Positions 13,201 through 22,150 of a stretch of DNA of 64,000 nt are shown here, piece after piece (the first letter of the stretch is position 1; each line of letters begins with the position of its first letter). The notes under the pieces were generated by a model that was given only the letters and a program-made list of their open reading frames with translations, did not search any database and was not told the origin of the DNA. The DNA comes from Euborellia annulipes (Eukaryota > Arthropoda > Insecta > Dermaptera > Anisolabididae): the NCBI GenBank assembly GCA_023213315.1, contig JAKCPI010022072.1, positions 1 through 64,000 of the forward strand. The letters run 5' to 3'. The position numbers and the translations under genes were made by a program.

Positions 13201-16200
13201 TATGTGTTAAAATACGTATAAAGTGTTAATGTTAAATAAATAAATCATTGAAACAAAAAAACCTTGTGTATCATACTTGAATTTAATTCTCCTATTAAAA
13301 ATAATAAAAATTGCATTCATGGAATGCTCAGCTATTTTGCTTGTCACACCAGATTTTTTGTGTCAGGATATATATTTTTTTTTATTTAATTTAAGACCTT
13401 TATCGGCATCGGAGGCCCGCTCCCTTTTTATTCAAATTGAGTGGTATCCAATAGAATTGAAATAAATTTTGTGGTTAAAACCAATTTTGGATGGTTTTAA
13501 CCACTTTTGACCTTCGCTAAAACTTTGAATATTCCACCATCAACGCTGTAAACAATTCTGAAGGAAAAAGAAAAAATTTTCTAATGTCATTTGCACAGAA
13601 GTCACAAGCAAGCTAAATTCCTTATTCTCGAGGATTCGTTAATTAAGTGACTCCGACAATGTAGATAGCAAAACTCATTTGTTGGAGGCGCTTTCCTCAA
13701 AACGAAAAAGCAAAAGACTTCACATTGAAATTGGAAAAAATAAAAACTCATTATAATTCGAATTTTTTTTTTCTTTGATCTTGATAATTCAAAAACTCGA
13801 ATTTTTCTTGTAGTCCCTTGGCTTTCGAATTATCGAGAGTCAAGTGTATCTATTGGAAAAATCATATTGCTTAGAAAAACTCCAAATTAAACCTTTTTTT
13901 TTTTTTTTTAGATTTAGTTGAGGTGTATAGCTGATATGATTTATTTGAGGTTCAGGAATTCTCCAATGAGCAACGCAGCTAGTTTTTTTTTTCTTTCAAT
14001 TTTTATTATTAAATGTAAAGTGCCAGGGCCAACGTTTCGGTCGCTAATAATTTGGTCATTGAGTCTATTGCATTGTTAATAATTTCTTTGACCAACATGA
14101 CTATGAGGAATAATACATTGACAATGGCTTGGCCCTGATGATGGTCCTATATGCGACCGAAACGTTGGCCCTGGCACTTTACATTTAATAATAAAAATTG
14201 AAAGAAAAAAAAAACTAGCTGCGTTGCTCATTGGAGAATTCCTGAACCTCAAATAAATTTTTTTTTTTAACAGAAACTTATTAATTAAAATTTCCTAAAC
14301 ATATCAATATTACAAAATATCGGATCCCATCTCTATATATGTCCGATATTATATTATTATATTTTATATATCACACAGTGTAATATCATATTTTTTTTAA
14401 TTAATTTTTTTTTTCACTTAAAAAAAAAAATATTGTCGGATGTCTCTGACAGCTTTGCAATTAGCCCATGACAGCACCATTTATTTATCCTGACACACCT
14501 CTACATTCGCTTTGAAGGTTTTATAAGTTCCCAACTGTGGAAACCAACACTCACTTTCATATATATTGTTTTATTAAAAGCTCACTTCCTTTTTTTCAGT
14601 TAGCCTGACAGACTCTTCCCTTCAACTCCTTCCCTCCCCTTCTGAAATGTCACCTAACAAATTATTATCTTATTTACCCAATTTTTTTTATAATTCACCA
14701 TGTGTCTTTAGGGATGCGAAGTAAAATATTTTTTTGACTCAAACGTCGTATATGAACATAAGAATTTTTTTTCATATCTAATTTCCAATAAGAACGTTCG
14801 TTTGAATTTTTGAAGGATTCAACATAGTTTTATTTATTGGAAAAAAGTAAAATTTTCTAAACATATTTTTATTTTTTACTTTCTCATATATTGAGAGAAA
14901 GTATTGGATTCATGTCAAAAATTCGAGATTTTGCTGCAAATACACGTTTTGAGGTCCCCTGAGTCCAAAAAAGTGGTTTTTGCAACATGGTCTGTCTGTG
15001 TGTGTGTCTGTCTGTGAACAAAATATCTCAAGAACGAAAAGAGCTAGGAGGTTGAAATTTTAGATTTGAGTTAGGCACCCCCCTTGGCATATGACATGAA
15101 ACTTTTGAACAAAATCGGCCAAAAAGTACTAATACTTTACTGATGCACTTTTTCAATTTTTTTTCGATTTTCTTAAAATTGACTTCAACAATTTTGATTA
15201 AAATACAAAAATCAATTATTTTTTAGATACCCTTTAAAATGTATATTCTCATTTTGTTCTCAAAATTGTTTGAAGCACACTTTTTACTCATTTTACTCTT
15301 GTACTTCATAGGAAAGTTAGGAGAAATTGTTGCCATGATAACAAAATATAAATATTTTCTCATGTCTATGATTTTTACATCTTGAATATCTCTCGACCCA
15401 AAAAATCTGGTGTGACAAGCACAGAACACAACTTTCGATTACCGAAGGTAATCAGAAAGTTCGACCACATACCAGATTTTTAAAATTTGATTTTAAAAAT
15501 GATAACACTTCAATTCTAAATAAGAAAAACTTTCACACCAATTATTTTTTAAATAATAAATTTTCATAGCTCTATTCATATATTTCCCCAAGTGTAAACT
15601 ACTTCAAAAGTCTAGATTAATCTCTACGCATCAATGTTATTTATAATATGGAAAATTGCTTCCGAACATTATATGAATATAAACTAGAAAATTTAACGAA
15701 ATTTTGAATAAACTATAGAAATGATTTTAAATCTAATTTGTTCAATGAAATATATATCATTGTACCCTATTATGACCCGTTTAGGGCGTAACTAAATTCC
15801 AATTGTATCCAACTGTAATAAATTTCATATAGACCGAATGTGAGAATCTCCGTTTGTCGATTAGGAATGTATTTATTTAAACAAGCGCTAAGACATTTTG
15901 ACCATTGTGTTATTGTAACTTGACGTTCTCATTTCAACTCTTTTTTTATGTTGGTTAATTTCGGAATAACGAGACCAATCGGTTCGTCCGAATCGGCCAT
16001 CAGTCTATTATCTGGTAGAAAGGATAATTTTTCAATGAGCCGTGAGGGACGCGTGTCTCAAAAGGCCTTTAAGGGTTGAGTTACTGGAAACCCTTCTCAC
16101 CCTTCGGACCCGATCATTTCCCTACCCCATGTGTTCAAGTTTTATTTTATCGATTTTATTTACATTAATCCTGACTCTTCCTCCAAAAACCTAAATATTT

Positions 16201-19200
16201 TTATTCAATTTAATTAAATTCTCATCTAATTATAGATAAATAACACTAGGTTAAGTTTAGCTTATGCGCATTACTACGTTAATACGTCATCTTCAGAGCT
16301 ATGACACAAACGATTACATTATTTATTAACAATCTAATTATAATTTAGATAGTTAATAAATAATGTAATAATTTTTGCCATAGCCCTGAAAGTGCACAAA
16401 AGCTAAAAATAAAAACCTTTTGAAACTTAACCTAGTGTTATTTATTTATCTATAATTTGATGAGAATTTAATTAAATTTAAGAATTTTTCACCTAGCACC
16501 AAAGGTGAATTTTTTACTTTCTCTTATCTCTATATATGTTAATATATTTTATATATAGAGAGAAAGTATTGGATTCATGTCAAAAATTCGATGTTCAGAT
16601 TTTGATGGATATACACTTTTTGAGGTCCCCTGAAATCCAAAAAAGTGATTTTCGCGACATGGTCTGTCTGTGTGTCTGTTTTAAGTATCAACGAATTGAG
16701 CTATAAGGCTGAAATTTTATATTTAAGTTACACCCCCCCCCCCCCCCCGGGAGCGTGAAAATAAGCTTTTAATCAAAATCAGCCATAGTGTACTAGTACT
16801 TTACTGAAGTACTTTTTCAATTTTTTTAGATTTTCTCAATATTCGCTGCAACGATTTTGATTAAAATTCAAAAATCAATTATTTTTTAGATGCTCTTTAA
16901 AATGTATATTCTCATTTTGCTCTTGAAATCTCATGAAGACCACTTTACTCTTGTACTTAATAGAAAAGATAGTAGAGTAGTATGTCGAAAATCATGATAT
17001 CTGTTTTTCTTTTTTAATCTTTTGAGGTTTTATCATATAATTTGTTATAATTATCCATCCCTTTATCTTCAGAAAATAAATCTCTTCAAAATTTTCTGTT
17101 TCTCTCACTTCCCCTATTTATTAATTTCTCTAACTGTCTCGTCGATGATAAATTGCCACACGCCGGCTGTTATCAGTAACAACTGTGTAAAATTAGTTGA
17201 ACTGATAATGGATCTCGGAGAGACCATTATTTAATTCGGAACAGTTCAATAAAAAGCCGGTCGAGAGAGAGAGGAAGGGGTTCAAGTTAATTAAAAGTTG
17301 CAATCGATCGAGAATCAGCCTGATAAATCGTTTTATGTCACCCACCATTATCTATAATGCAACTGAATTTTTTATTTCGATTAAAAAAAAAACTCGTCAA
17401 CTAAAAATAGATTTAAATATTCACTTTTCAATTTATTTATATTTGAAAATCTTTTGTACAGTGAGCGCCTCAATTAAGCCCCACCTGAAAGCTAGAGCCT
17501 TAAGTATATGTGAAATAATTTTAAATTTTAAAAATCTACCAGATTTTAACTTTTACCTCTTTGGTCATTAAAATTCACTATACACCTTATACTATACCAT
17601 ATACTTAAGGCTCTAGCTATCAGGTGGGGATTTAATTGTGGCCCTCACTGTACCATCTCGTTGTTCTTGGGATATAAGATTCCCAACTAAACTTTAAGCC
17701 ACGGGCCACTTGTTACACTTCACACTGCTACGCTCCGCACTTGTAGCTAGTTTTTTAAATATTAATTTTTAAAATTTTATATTAAAATTAATTACCTCCT
17801 TTATCCCCCCCCCCTCCCTTTTGTATCCGCCATTGTGATGAGTAGAAGTTGCTTATGAGATGCTTTTTTTTTCAAATTCTATACTTAAAGTCGTTGAAAT
17901 TTTATATTTAAGTTAAGCACAACTTTCGATTACCGAAGGTAAGAGAAATTTGTGTACTGTGCGACCAGTCACACCAGATTTTTATATATAATTTTGTATA
18001 TGTAAATATATAACAACTCTCTTTGCATCTCGATGGTATATTCATTGAGATTGCCAATATTCTCATAAGAACTGAAGATGGCATTATCTAATTAAAGCCG
18101 AAACGTTTTCTTGATAGAGGCTATCCTGTTTGACATCCTCTCTTCCTACGTCTTAGGACATCCACTTCTCTCATCGACATAATCTACCTCCATTTTACAG
18201 AACAGTAGCAATAATGTATGTTTATAAAAAAAATCTCAAATAAGTTTCTTGGACTGTCCCCCGATGGTTTTTTAAAATCAGGATATATTGGATAAATCTA
18301 AATCCATGAATTTGGTGAATTCTTTTTTTTAGATTTGTTAAAATATCAAAGCACTAATCCTGGATTATGAATGGTGATGGGCCGTTAAATAGAAACGTTA
18401 TCGGTTGCTCTTTGAAAATTGAGTTCAAATGGGTTGAGTGGGGGGTGGCACGCGTGTGCACGTGACTTGGCCCATTTGAATACACACATAGATATATATG
18501 CATGCAAGCAGTGTCAAATATTGACACAGGAGGCGTGTGAAAGGCTTAGTGGACTTTAGTGTCATAAAGGGGAAAGGGTTTTCATTCACCCTTAAGGCCG
18601 ATGGAAAATCACCTTTATGTAAAAATCTTGCCTTTGTGTTTAAATGGTAGGCTATAAAAATTTTGTGGCTTGTACTTATTTTTTAAATAAATTATTATAT
18701 TACCCCGTTCGCTGCTTGCTAGACTAAATTCATCAATAGAAATACAGAAATCATAATAAAATCAAATTTTTTCTCTTCTTTTCAGATATGTAACTGTAGG
18801 CTGTTCTACTCTTCAGTTAATTTTAAGAAATTTTGCACCTTTAATAAAAACAAACATCCAAGCGCCGATCCAGACCGTAGGTGTGGATATCAGCCGTGAA
18901 GAGAGGCAAGTTTTATTCCCATAAAAAAAAAAATTTTATTAAAATTAATAAATAATACGCCAAATATTAAACCACATTTATTTTAAACAATAAAATATAG
19001 ATAATTTTTTTTACTTTTTCTCAATTATCTATTATATATATTTGTAATTATATTTAATATTATTAAATTTTTGTGGTTTTATATCAACGTAATAACATTC
19101 CAGTTTTTAATGAATTTTATTTATTCATTTGGAGACACAAATTTTAATTAATAAACAGTATTTATCATTGAAAATTAATTATTTTTTCTAACCATAATTG

Positions 19201-20496
19201 CATTTTTATCTCTCTGATGGGCTTAACATCCTATGTTGGGGTCAGAGTAGAGACTGGATCTTCTTCTTTCTTTGCCGTTATTAATCCCGCAGTGCGGGGT
19301 CGGCGGTAAAGGAATCGGTGGAATGGTTTTTTTTTTTGCGACCGAAAGAAATAGAACAGGCCGGCCCGTCGCACGGTCTGACGCCTGTTGAAAATATAGA
19401 AGGAAGAAACTGACATGTAAGGAATAGGACTGCCAGTCCAAACTCGTGTAGCTCGTGGTCGCCATCCACGTACCCACAAGATGTGGGCCCCTGAGCAAAG
19501 TGTAGAGACTGGATAAGGGTGTTTATTCTTCAAAAGACCGCTGGGAGGAATATTGTAGGTTCAAATTCCGATGCACCTTGTAGGGATATTTTGAAAATAA
19601 TTACCTTTCTCTATATATTTCATGCCATCCTCTATCTTGGGCAGAATTTTCCAGATTTTCCAGTAGAGTAGCTAATTCGGCTTAAACGGGGACCGGCCCT
19701 ATGACTGATTACCCGAAACGTATAATATAATGCAAAATGTATTCTTAAAAATCTGAAATGACATCTAGTTTTCTTAAATTAACCCTTTTTTGTACTTCAA
19801 TATCCCAAAGAAGTGGCTTTTCAATACTCCAGATTAGGCGGTATGCCGGAGTATCGAAGGCCGGATTAGCAAGACTCTACTGTATTTGTAGTAACAAAAA
19901 TGGCAGTTTTTAAGAAGTTTATTAAAAGTGAAGGAGGAATGAACCAAAATTTACCTGCATGGTTCTAAAACAGATCAAATTGCCTGCTCAAAAGAAGTCT
20001 AACCTTGACATGAAATCTCTCAGCTCTATTACCGGAATATTCTTTATTTCAAATATCTCCATTTACTAAATTAATTAATTGGACCGGCGTCTTAGGATAA
20101 AGGTAGTTCGCCCGTGGCGAAAGCGTGGAGATCCTGGTTAGACTCCAGGGGGTGCAATTTTAGCCCAATCAAACACAAACTCATCTTACAAATTTGTTAT
20201 CTTAAACGATATATTAACTGGCTTATTTACAGTCTATTACGTTGATTGAAAAAAATTCCATCTTTTTTCACTATCTATTATGTAAATAAACTAATATAGT
20301 CAATAAGAAAAAATTTTTTCTCTTGTTCTTTTAAATAATTAATTTAATTTCTATTTTCAGGTACAATAAATGTCGCAAATGTTACGACTCGCTGCTTTCC
20401 ATCCGAGCGTTATTACTCAAACGGCAAACAGTTCAGGGCAAACTGGGCCACACATTTCGAGATTTGGTCAGCGTTATGGCGACGGTCCTAGACTGA
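1102..20496 (+). CDS. KATNB1-like: Katanin p80 WD40-containing subunit B1, C-terminal exons (partial gene)
   Basis: Ten exons (1102-1226, 1989-2033, 3643-3904, 3973-4087, 5521-5874, 6743-6907, 7044-7120, 7205-7279, 18786-18905, 20361-20496) join in phase into 490 residues ending at TGA 20494. Katanin is the microtubule-severing AAA ATPase; p80 is its targeting and regulatory subunit at centrosomes and spindle poles, and its con80 domain binds the p60 catalytic subunit. Recognised by match to the known family: [11 protein letters not shown] followed by [11 protein letters not shown] (residues about 31-55), a Ser/Pro/Gln-rich linker (58-290), GIEIEDFLP (about 292-300), and con80 from QHESMM to the C-terminus, including [31 protein letters not shown] and [10 protein letters not shown]. 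Length from this point to the end is similar to vertebrate KATNB1. The WD40 repeats are outside the window to the left. All introns are GT-AG except intron 9 (GC-AG). Family assignment is near certain; exact ends of exons 1 and 3 have nearby alternatives. Confidence 0.95.
1534..1655. repeat. Foldback hairpin in intron
   Basis: Arms containing CAGTTAGAAGCGATTGGATA and its reverse complement face each other across about 50 bases. MITE-like, no hammerhead core seen. Confidence 0.7.
1989..2033 (+). CDS. KATNB1-like: Katanin p80 exon B (45-bp microexon-like)
   Basis: Acceptor TTTCAG ends at 1988, donor GTAAGC at 2034. It carries 14 whole codons, [14 protein letters not shown], matching the conserved RTPP...PFPAPPEDD motif of p80, so this very short exon is supported by protein similarity and by keeping phase on both sides (C+TT in, G+AT out). 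Confidence 0.92.
2626..3062. repeat. Inverted pair of tRNA-like SINEs (type S3)
   Basis: The left arm (minus strand, about 2629-2762) and right arm (plus, about 2935-3062) both read CCGGAAAGGCT.GAGATCCTGG then GGTTCAATTCC-like B boxes and end near AATCTTGTTAAA. About 170 bases lie between. Could be two SINEs inserted head to head or one foldback built from a SINE. Confidence 0.7.
3125..3345 (+). repeat. MITE end and family A terminal fragment
   Basis: AGGGCGGATACAAAGGGG plus a C run at 3125-3170 resembles a hAT-type MITE end; 3285-3335 has TGTGCGACCAGTCACACCAGA, the right terminus of family A. Confidence 0.5.
3643..3904 (+). CDS. KATNB1-like: Katanin p80 exon C (linker)
   Basis: Acceptor TTACAG ends at 3642; donor GTCAGT at 3905 (alternative GTGAAG at 3901). 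86 whole codons rich in Ser, Pro, Thr and Glu, consistent with the disordered linker between WD40 and con80. The GTCAGT donor is preferred because the split codon AA+A then continues in frame into the next exon. Little of this stretch is conserved between phyla. Confidence 0.9.
3973..4087 (+). CDS. KATNB1-like: Katanin p80 exon D (linker)
   Basis: Acceptor TTTTAG ends at 3972, donor GTAAAC at 4088. 38 whole codons, polar and Ser/Asn rich. Separated from exon C by only a 68-bp intron. Chosen because it is the only frame that links exon C to exon E without stops; no specific motif is recognised. Confidence 0.82.
4170..5341 (-). repeat. Family A copy (reverse) with foldback nested
   Basis: Begins with the terminal hairpin (AAAAAATCTG..GTCACACCAAATTTTT, 4170-4250) and ends at AGAGAAAGTAA. 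The inner body, including the ACTAGTACTTTA and GGACCTCAAAAC stretches, is recognisable but diverged, and it belongs to a longer subfamily shared with 7697-8320 and 37088-37346. Interrupted by 4269-4705. Confidence 0.75.
4269..4705. repeat. 437-bp near-perfect palindrome
   Basis: Arms of about 210 bases (AGGTTATGGAGAAGAAACAA.. and its complement) meet around 4487 with almost no spacer; the centre is TATATACTTTATATATAG-like. It sits inside the family A copy. No hammerhead core found. Confidence 0.9.
5342..5520. other. Intron remainder before exon E
   Basis: A+T-rich sequence with the polypyrimidine tract of the exon E acceptor; nothing else seen. Confidence 0.5.
5521..5874 (+). CDS. KATNB1-like: Katanin p80 exon E (Gln/Pro-rich linker, start of con80 lead-in)
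   Basis: Acceptor TTTTAG ends at 5520, donor GTATAT at 5875; phase 0 on both sides, 118 codons. A glutamine run (QQQQTQ) and Pro-rich segments lead to [14 protein letters not shown], equivalent to the conserved NEPIGLKASDFLP segment before con80 in vertebrate p80. Confidence 0.93.
6412..6655 (+). mobile_element. tRNA-derived SINE, type S1
   Basis: Head GCCTTGGTGTAGTGGCTAGC (A box) and GGTTCAGATCC (B box, 6460-6470), S1 body TTATTTAAGCCATTTGG, tail GTCGAAAAGACTGTGTG and a TG run. It lies in intron 5 in the sense orientation. Confidence 0.85.
6743..6907 (+). CDS. KATNB1-like: Katanin p80 exon F (con80, helix 1 region)
   Basis: Acceptor TTTCAG ends at 6742, donor GTAAGA at 6908; 55 codons, phase 0. 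Contains [18 protein letters not shown], the beginning of con80 (vertebrate equivalent GHDTMCVVLTSRHKNL), which contributes to p60 binding. Confidence 0.95.
7044..7120 (+). CDS. KATNB1-like: Katanin p80 exon G (con80)
   Basis: Acceptor TTTCAG ends at 7043, donor GTGAGT at 7121. 25 codons with [15 protein letters not shown], matching the AINDLSVVVDLLNIV segment of con80. Ends in a split His codon completed by exon H. Confidence 0.95.
7205..7279 (+). CDS. KATNB1-like: Katanin p80 exon H (con80)
   Basis: Acceptor TTACAG ends at 7204, donor GTAAGT at 7280. 24 codons including [15 protein letters not shown] and ELFQSKYET, among the most conserved con80 residues. The following intron is 11,506 bp. 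Confidence 0.96.
7697..8320 (+). repeat. Family A copy (diverged, long subfamily)
   Basis: Shows TTTTGAGGTCTCCTGAGTCC, AAGTACTAGTACTTTACTGA, CAATTATTTTTTA and, at its right, CCCTATGGGAATTTGCAT. Both terminal hairpins are missing. Confidence 0.7.
9545..9622 (-). mobile_element. tRNA-like SINE head
   Basis: Minus strand reads GGGCCTTGGTGTAGTGGGCAGC and then CCCGTCTCATT, the head and first tail bases of the S2 type seen at 25324-25500. Confidence 0.65.
9668..9895. repeat. 228-bp foldback element
   Basis: Arms of about 110 bases, including TTATTGTGTTTGGTTCAGAT and AACAATATGTTTTTT, almost touch at 9781. A GACGAAACGAG phrase sits in both arms, but no CUGANGA box precedes it, so a ribozyme is not called. 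Confidence 0.85.
10828..11755 (-). repeat. Family A copy, rearranged
   Basis: Starts with AAAAAATCTGGTGTATCAGT..CACACCAGATTTTTTTGTGTC, holds two tandem versions of the TCAGTAAAG inner block (10940-11130 and 11100-11280), then a foreign stretch 11345-11590, and resumes to AGAGAAAGTAAA. The internal block duplication is unusual. Confidence 0.7.
12933..12978 (-). ncRNA. Hammerhead ribozyme candidate a
   Basis: Minus strand: stem I UUGUA/UACAA, core CUGAAGA, extra U, stem II GAUUCCA/UGGAGUC (one G-U) with loop UAUCAC, GAA, stem III AUAU (self-complementary), cleavable U. All required core bases are present. It lies about 40 bases outside the left arm of the inverted repeat 13021-13346. Confidence 0.62.
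13021..13346. repeat. Foldback element a, asymmetric
   Basis: Outer parts ATAGCTGACTGAGCATTCCA.. and inner parts AAGTATGATACACAAGG.. are repeated in inverse on the right; the right arm lacks about 60 bases present on the left. The right end abuts a family A fragment (13340-13375). Confidence 0.8.
13940..14257. repeat. Foldback element b
   Basis: Arms of about 115 bases begin TTTATTTGAGGTTCAGGAAT and contain AAAGTGCCAGGGCCAACG. The right arm carries a complete ribozyme motif; the left keeps only its CGACCGAAACGTTGG half. Confidence 0.88.
14131..14170 (+). ncRNA. Hammerhead ribozyme candidate b
   Basis: Stem I GGCC/GGCC, CUGAUGA (14135-14141), extra U, stem II GGUC/GACC with an 8-base loop, GAA, stem III ACGU, cleavable U at 14166. 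Core fully canonical apart from the extra base. Stem III is too short for one molecule and is self-complementary, as expected for a dimeric hammerhead. Confidence 0.75.
14877..15481 (+). repeat. Family A copy, full length
   Basis: From TACTTTCTCATATATTGAGAG to the terminal hairpin AAAAAATCTGGTGTGACAAG..ACCAGATTTTT. Contains a TG/TCTG run and the ACTAATACTTTACTGATG block. No open frame is preserved among copies. Confidence 0.85.
16207..16479. repeat. Foldback element c
   Basis: Arms contain AATTAAATTCTCATC and GATAAATAACACTAGGTTAA with their complements; middle AATAATGTAATAA. A related single arm lies at 59195-59310. Confidence 0.85.
16258..16301 (-). ncRNA. Hammerhead ribozyme candidate c (one core base changed)
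   Basis: Minus strand: stem I UAGCU/AGCUA perfect, CUGAAGA, extra U, stem II GACGU/ACGUA (outermost pair broken), GUA where GAA is expected, stem III AUGCGCAU (8-base palindrome), cleavable A. The GUA change probably inactivates this copy. Confidence 0.6.
16515..16979 (+). repeat. Family A copy, right-truncated
   Basis: Left hairpin ACTTTCTCTTATC..AGAGAGAAAGT intact; body to TAATAGAAAAGATAG; right hairpin absent. A C/G run replaces the usual CCCCTTGGG stretch. Confidence 0.8.
17457..17652. mobile_element. Tc1-type MITE
   Basis: Terminal inverted repeats TACAGTGAGCGCC..AATTAAGCCCCACCTGA, CTAGAGCCTTAAGTATAT, starting and ending in TA. Another copy is at 52643-52881; outer bases are shared with 41930-42143. 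Confidence 0.8.
17905..17985 (+). repeat. Family A deletion derivative
   Basis: TTATATTTAAGTTAAGCACAACTTTCGATTACC..CACACCAGATTTTT joins the middle of the element directly to one half of the right hairpin. Confidence 0.65.
18067..18112 (+). ncRNA. Hammerhead ribozyme candidate d
   Basis: Stem I AAGAA/UUCUU, CUGAAGA (18072-18078), extra U, stem II GGC/GCC with a 14-base loop, GAA, stem III ACGU, cleavable U at 18107. No inverted partner arm nearby, so this is a solitary unit inside intron 8, sense to the gene. Confidence 0.7.
18786..18905 (+). CDS. KATNB1-like: Katanin p80 exon I (con80)
   Basis: Acceptor TTTCAG ends at 18785. 39 codons with [19 protein letters not shown] and [11 protein letters not shown], strongly conserved in p80. 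The donor is GCAAGT at 18906, a GC donor; no GT site nearby keeps the SREER-Y-NKCR junction. Confidence 0.95.
18906..18911 (+). other. GC-type 5' splice site of katanin intron 9
   Basis: The exon ends GAGAG and the intron begins GCAAGT. AG|GCAAGT is the strongest known GC-donor consensus, able to pair with U1 at every other position. The protein reading across the junction (SREER-Y) is family-conserved, so the donor position is firm. Confidence 0.9.
18912..19246. other. A+T-rich intron 9 sequence
   Basis: No repeat or coding signal recognised. Confidence 0.5.
19260..19501 (-). mobile_element. Retroposon with 13-bp target duplication
   Basis: Flanked by GTAGAGACTGGAT at 19247-19259 and 19502-19514. 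On the minus strand it ends in a hairpin CCCCGCACTGCGGG, then AATAACGGCAAAGAAAGAAG, a purine-rich tail, as in LINE-mobilised elements. No clear A/B boxes, so SINE or short LINE end. GC-rich against its surroundings. Confidence 0.7.
20082..20200 (+). mobile_element. tRNA-like SINE head, type S3
   Basis: GGACCGGCGTCTTAGG..AAAGCGTGGAGATCCTGG with B-box-like GGTTAGACTCC. Minus-strand relative at 52395-52475. Confidence 0.6.
20361..20496 (+). CDS. KATNB1-like: Katanin p80 exon J (terminal coding exon)
   Basis: Acceptor TTTCAG ends at 20360. 44 codons plus TGA (20494-20496): [18 protein letters not shown], then [16 protein letters not shown], matching the p80 C-terminus ...GSTFRELHLLMASLD. The stop lies exactly where the family ends. 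Confidence 0.96.
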
Positions 20497-21734
20497 TCCT
20501 TTCCTCCATTCGTTCTCCGAATTTGCATATCATTTTATCGTTGGTGATATTTCTAAGAAATATTTTTCCATTGTTTAAAAACATCTTTTTTTTTTATTTA
20601 AAAACTAGATTTTATTAGAAACGCTTCTCACTATTTTTTTTTTATCTAAATCGACTTTTTATATAATTCTACAACTATTTATTTTTTTTGATCTTCATAA
20701 ATTTATTATAATTTATTAAATGAAAAAAAATATTAAAAACTTTCTAAAATCATATCACTTGCGATTTTTTAAAGGCGTACATAGCTTATTAGAAAATTTT
20801 AATGCGGATTTTATTCATATTTTATGTAAGGTACTGGTCGATCGCGAATGTATATTTGATAATTGGGCAGAGACTGAAATCCACATATAAGATTATTATT
20901 CTTAAATTTTAAACATATATTAATATAATCATCGATACATATAATTAATCAATGTCTAATATCTATAATAATCTTTTGCTCTATTGTCTTAACGCCCAGT
21001 TATCGCTTCAAAATTAAAAAAAAAAAAATACAAAAAATTTTACTTTTCTCTATAACAATTAAACAAAAATCTTATTTAACTATCACTAATATATTTTAGA
21101 ATTTACAATTTAAATAACTAAACAATTAGAAAAACATCTCGTAGCAAAATTAGAAAAACAAACAATGTGTCTTTAAGATTCCGTCCTTAAGAATAAAGAC
21201 AAAAAAAAAGTAATACTTAATTCTCTCCCATTTTTTCGAGTCTCTTCATTCTCCCCATTTGTTGCTCATTCTTTGAGTGACTTTGTGATAATTCTTTTTA
21301 TGAAAAAGAAAATGATATATTTTCCTTCCGAAAGACTCAAAAAATAATTTTTTCAAAGTTTTATATACACAATAAGTATTTTTAATGCTCATCTAACTTT
21401 TAAATCACTGTACTTAATTAAACGGGCCATCTTCCAAAATAATTTATATACAAATAGCCCGATATTAAGTGAATAATACTAAAGTTTCATTTATTTAATA
21501 AAAAAAAAATGCTGGTTTGAAATTTATACCCAACATTATAAATAAAACAATAAGGTACTTACACATAAATTAACTATTATTCTACTTAAAAATTAGCCGA
21601 ATTAAATAATGGTTTTTTAATCTATCTCATTAAATAATAAAATATGAATTTTTTAATTTTTTTTTTAAATTTTAGAATATAATCGATTGAAATTAGAATA
21701 AATTTATATTTAATATAAAATTCCTGAACTTTAG
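20497..21734 (+). other. Katanin 3' UTR and downstream A+T-rich sequence
   Basis: Very A+T-rich, several AATAAA-like hexamers, no ORF and no recognised repeat. Confidence 0.5.
21192..21197 (+). terminator. Possible katanin polyadenylation signal
   Basis: AATAAA followed by a short A run, about 700 bp after the stop. Other A+T-rich hexamers occur nearer, so the 3' end is not settled. Confidence 0.3.
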
Positions 21735-22150
21735 CACAGTAGTAGAGATCTCTTGTGTTAGGAATCAGGATTACTCGTCCCAAGCGACAAAAATTTATTC
21801 ATTGTAATAGTTAGTGGCTCAACGCGATGATCAATAATGAAGGCATCCACAAGCAAAATGCTTTATTTAAAAACTGTTGAAGTTTCTTCAGGACAAATAT
21901 TGTGTTCGCCTCTAGTTTAAACAGATCTCTTGGCGTCTCCTGACATAATTTTATGATTGTCAGGAAATGCCAATGGATATGAACGCGGCGAAAAGAATAT
22001 CAGTCGTGAAAATCGGCCGAAACTTCAAAGTGGGTTTCTACAATAAATTAAATACTTTGCTTTTAGTTGTCTAATTAATAAAAATAAATAGGGAAGGGAG
22101 CTAAAGATACTGAAAAAGACCTTAAAAATAAATGGTCGGACTAAGCCGAG
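21735..22150 (+). mobile_element. SINE (type S2) split by a decayed foldback
   Basis: The head GTAGTAGAGATCTCTTGTG..GTCCCAAGCGACAAAAATTT is at 21735-21800 and the tail AAATAGGGAAGGG..AAAAAGACCTTAAA at 22080-22130. Between them (about 21835-22035) is sequence related to the middle of foldback g (CTCTTGGC.TCTCCTGAC) with GAAGTTTCTTCAGG and GGCCGAAACTTC in inverse positions. Confidence 0.6.

Larger units (their letters stand above)
7280..18785 (+). other. Katanin intron 8 (11.5 kb, repeat-built)
   Basis: Between exon H donor GTAAGT and exon I acceptor TTTCAG. Listed separately are its family A copies, foldbacks, ribozyme motifs, SINE and MITE. Stretches without recognised content: 8321-9540, 9900-10825, 11760-12930, 13360-13930, 15482-16200, 16980-17455, 17660-17900 and 18120-18785, all A+T rich. 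No nested gene was found. Confidence 0.9.

Noticed and set aside
19223..19533. Minus-strand frames of 62-100 codons
   Set aside because: They lie across a retroposon with 13-bp target duplications and read through its junctions.
20370..20618. 82-codon frame over the terminal exon
   Set aside because: Shadow of the con80 frame, which ends at TGA 20494.
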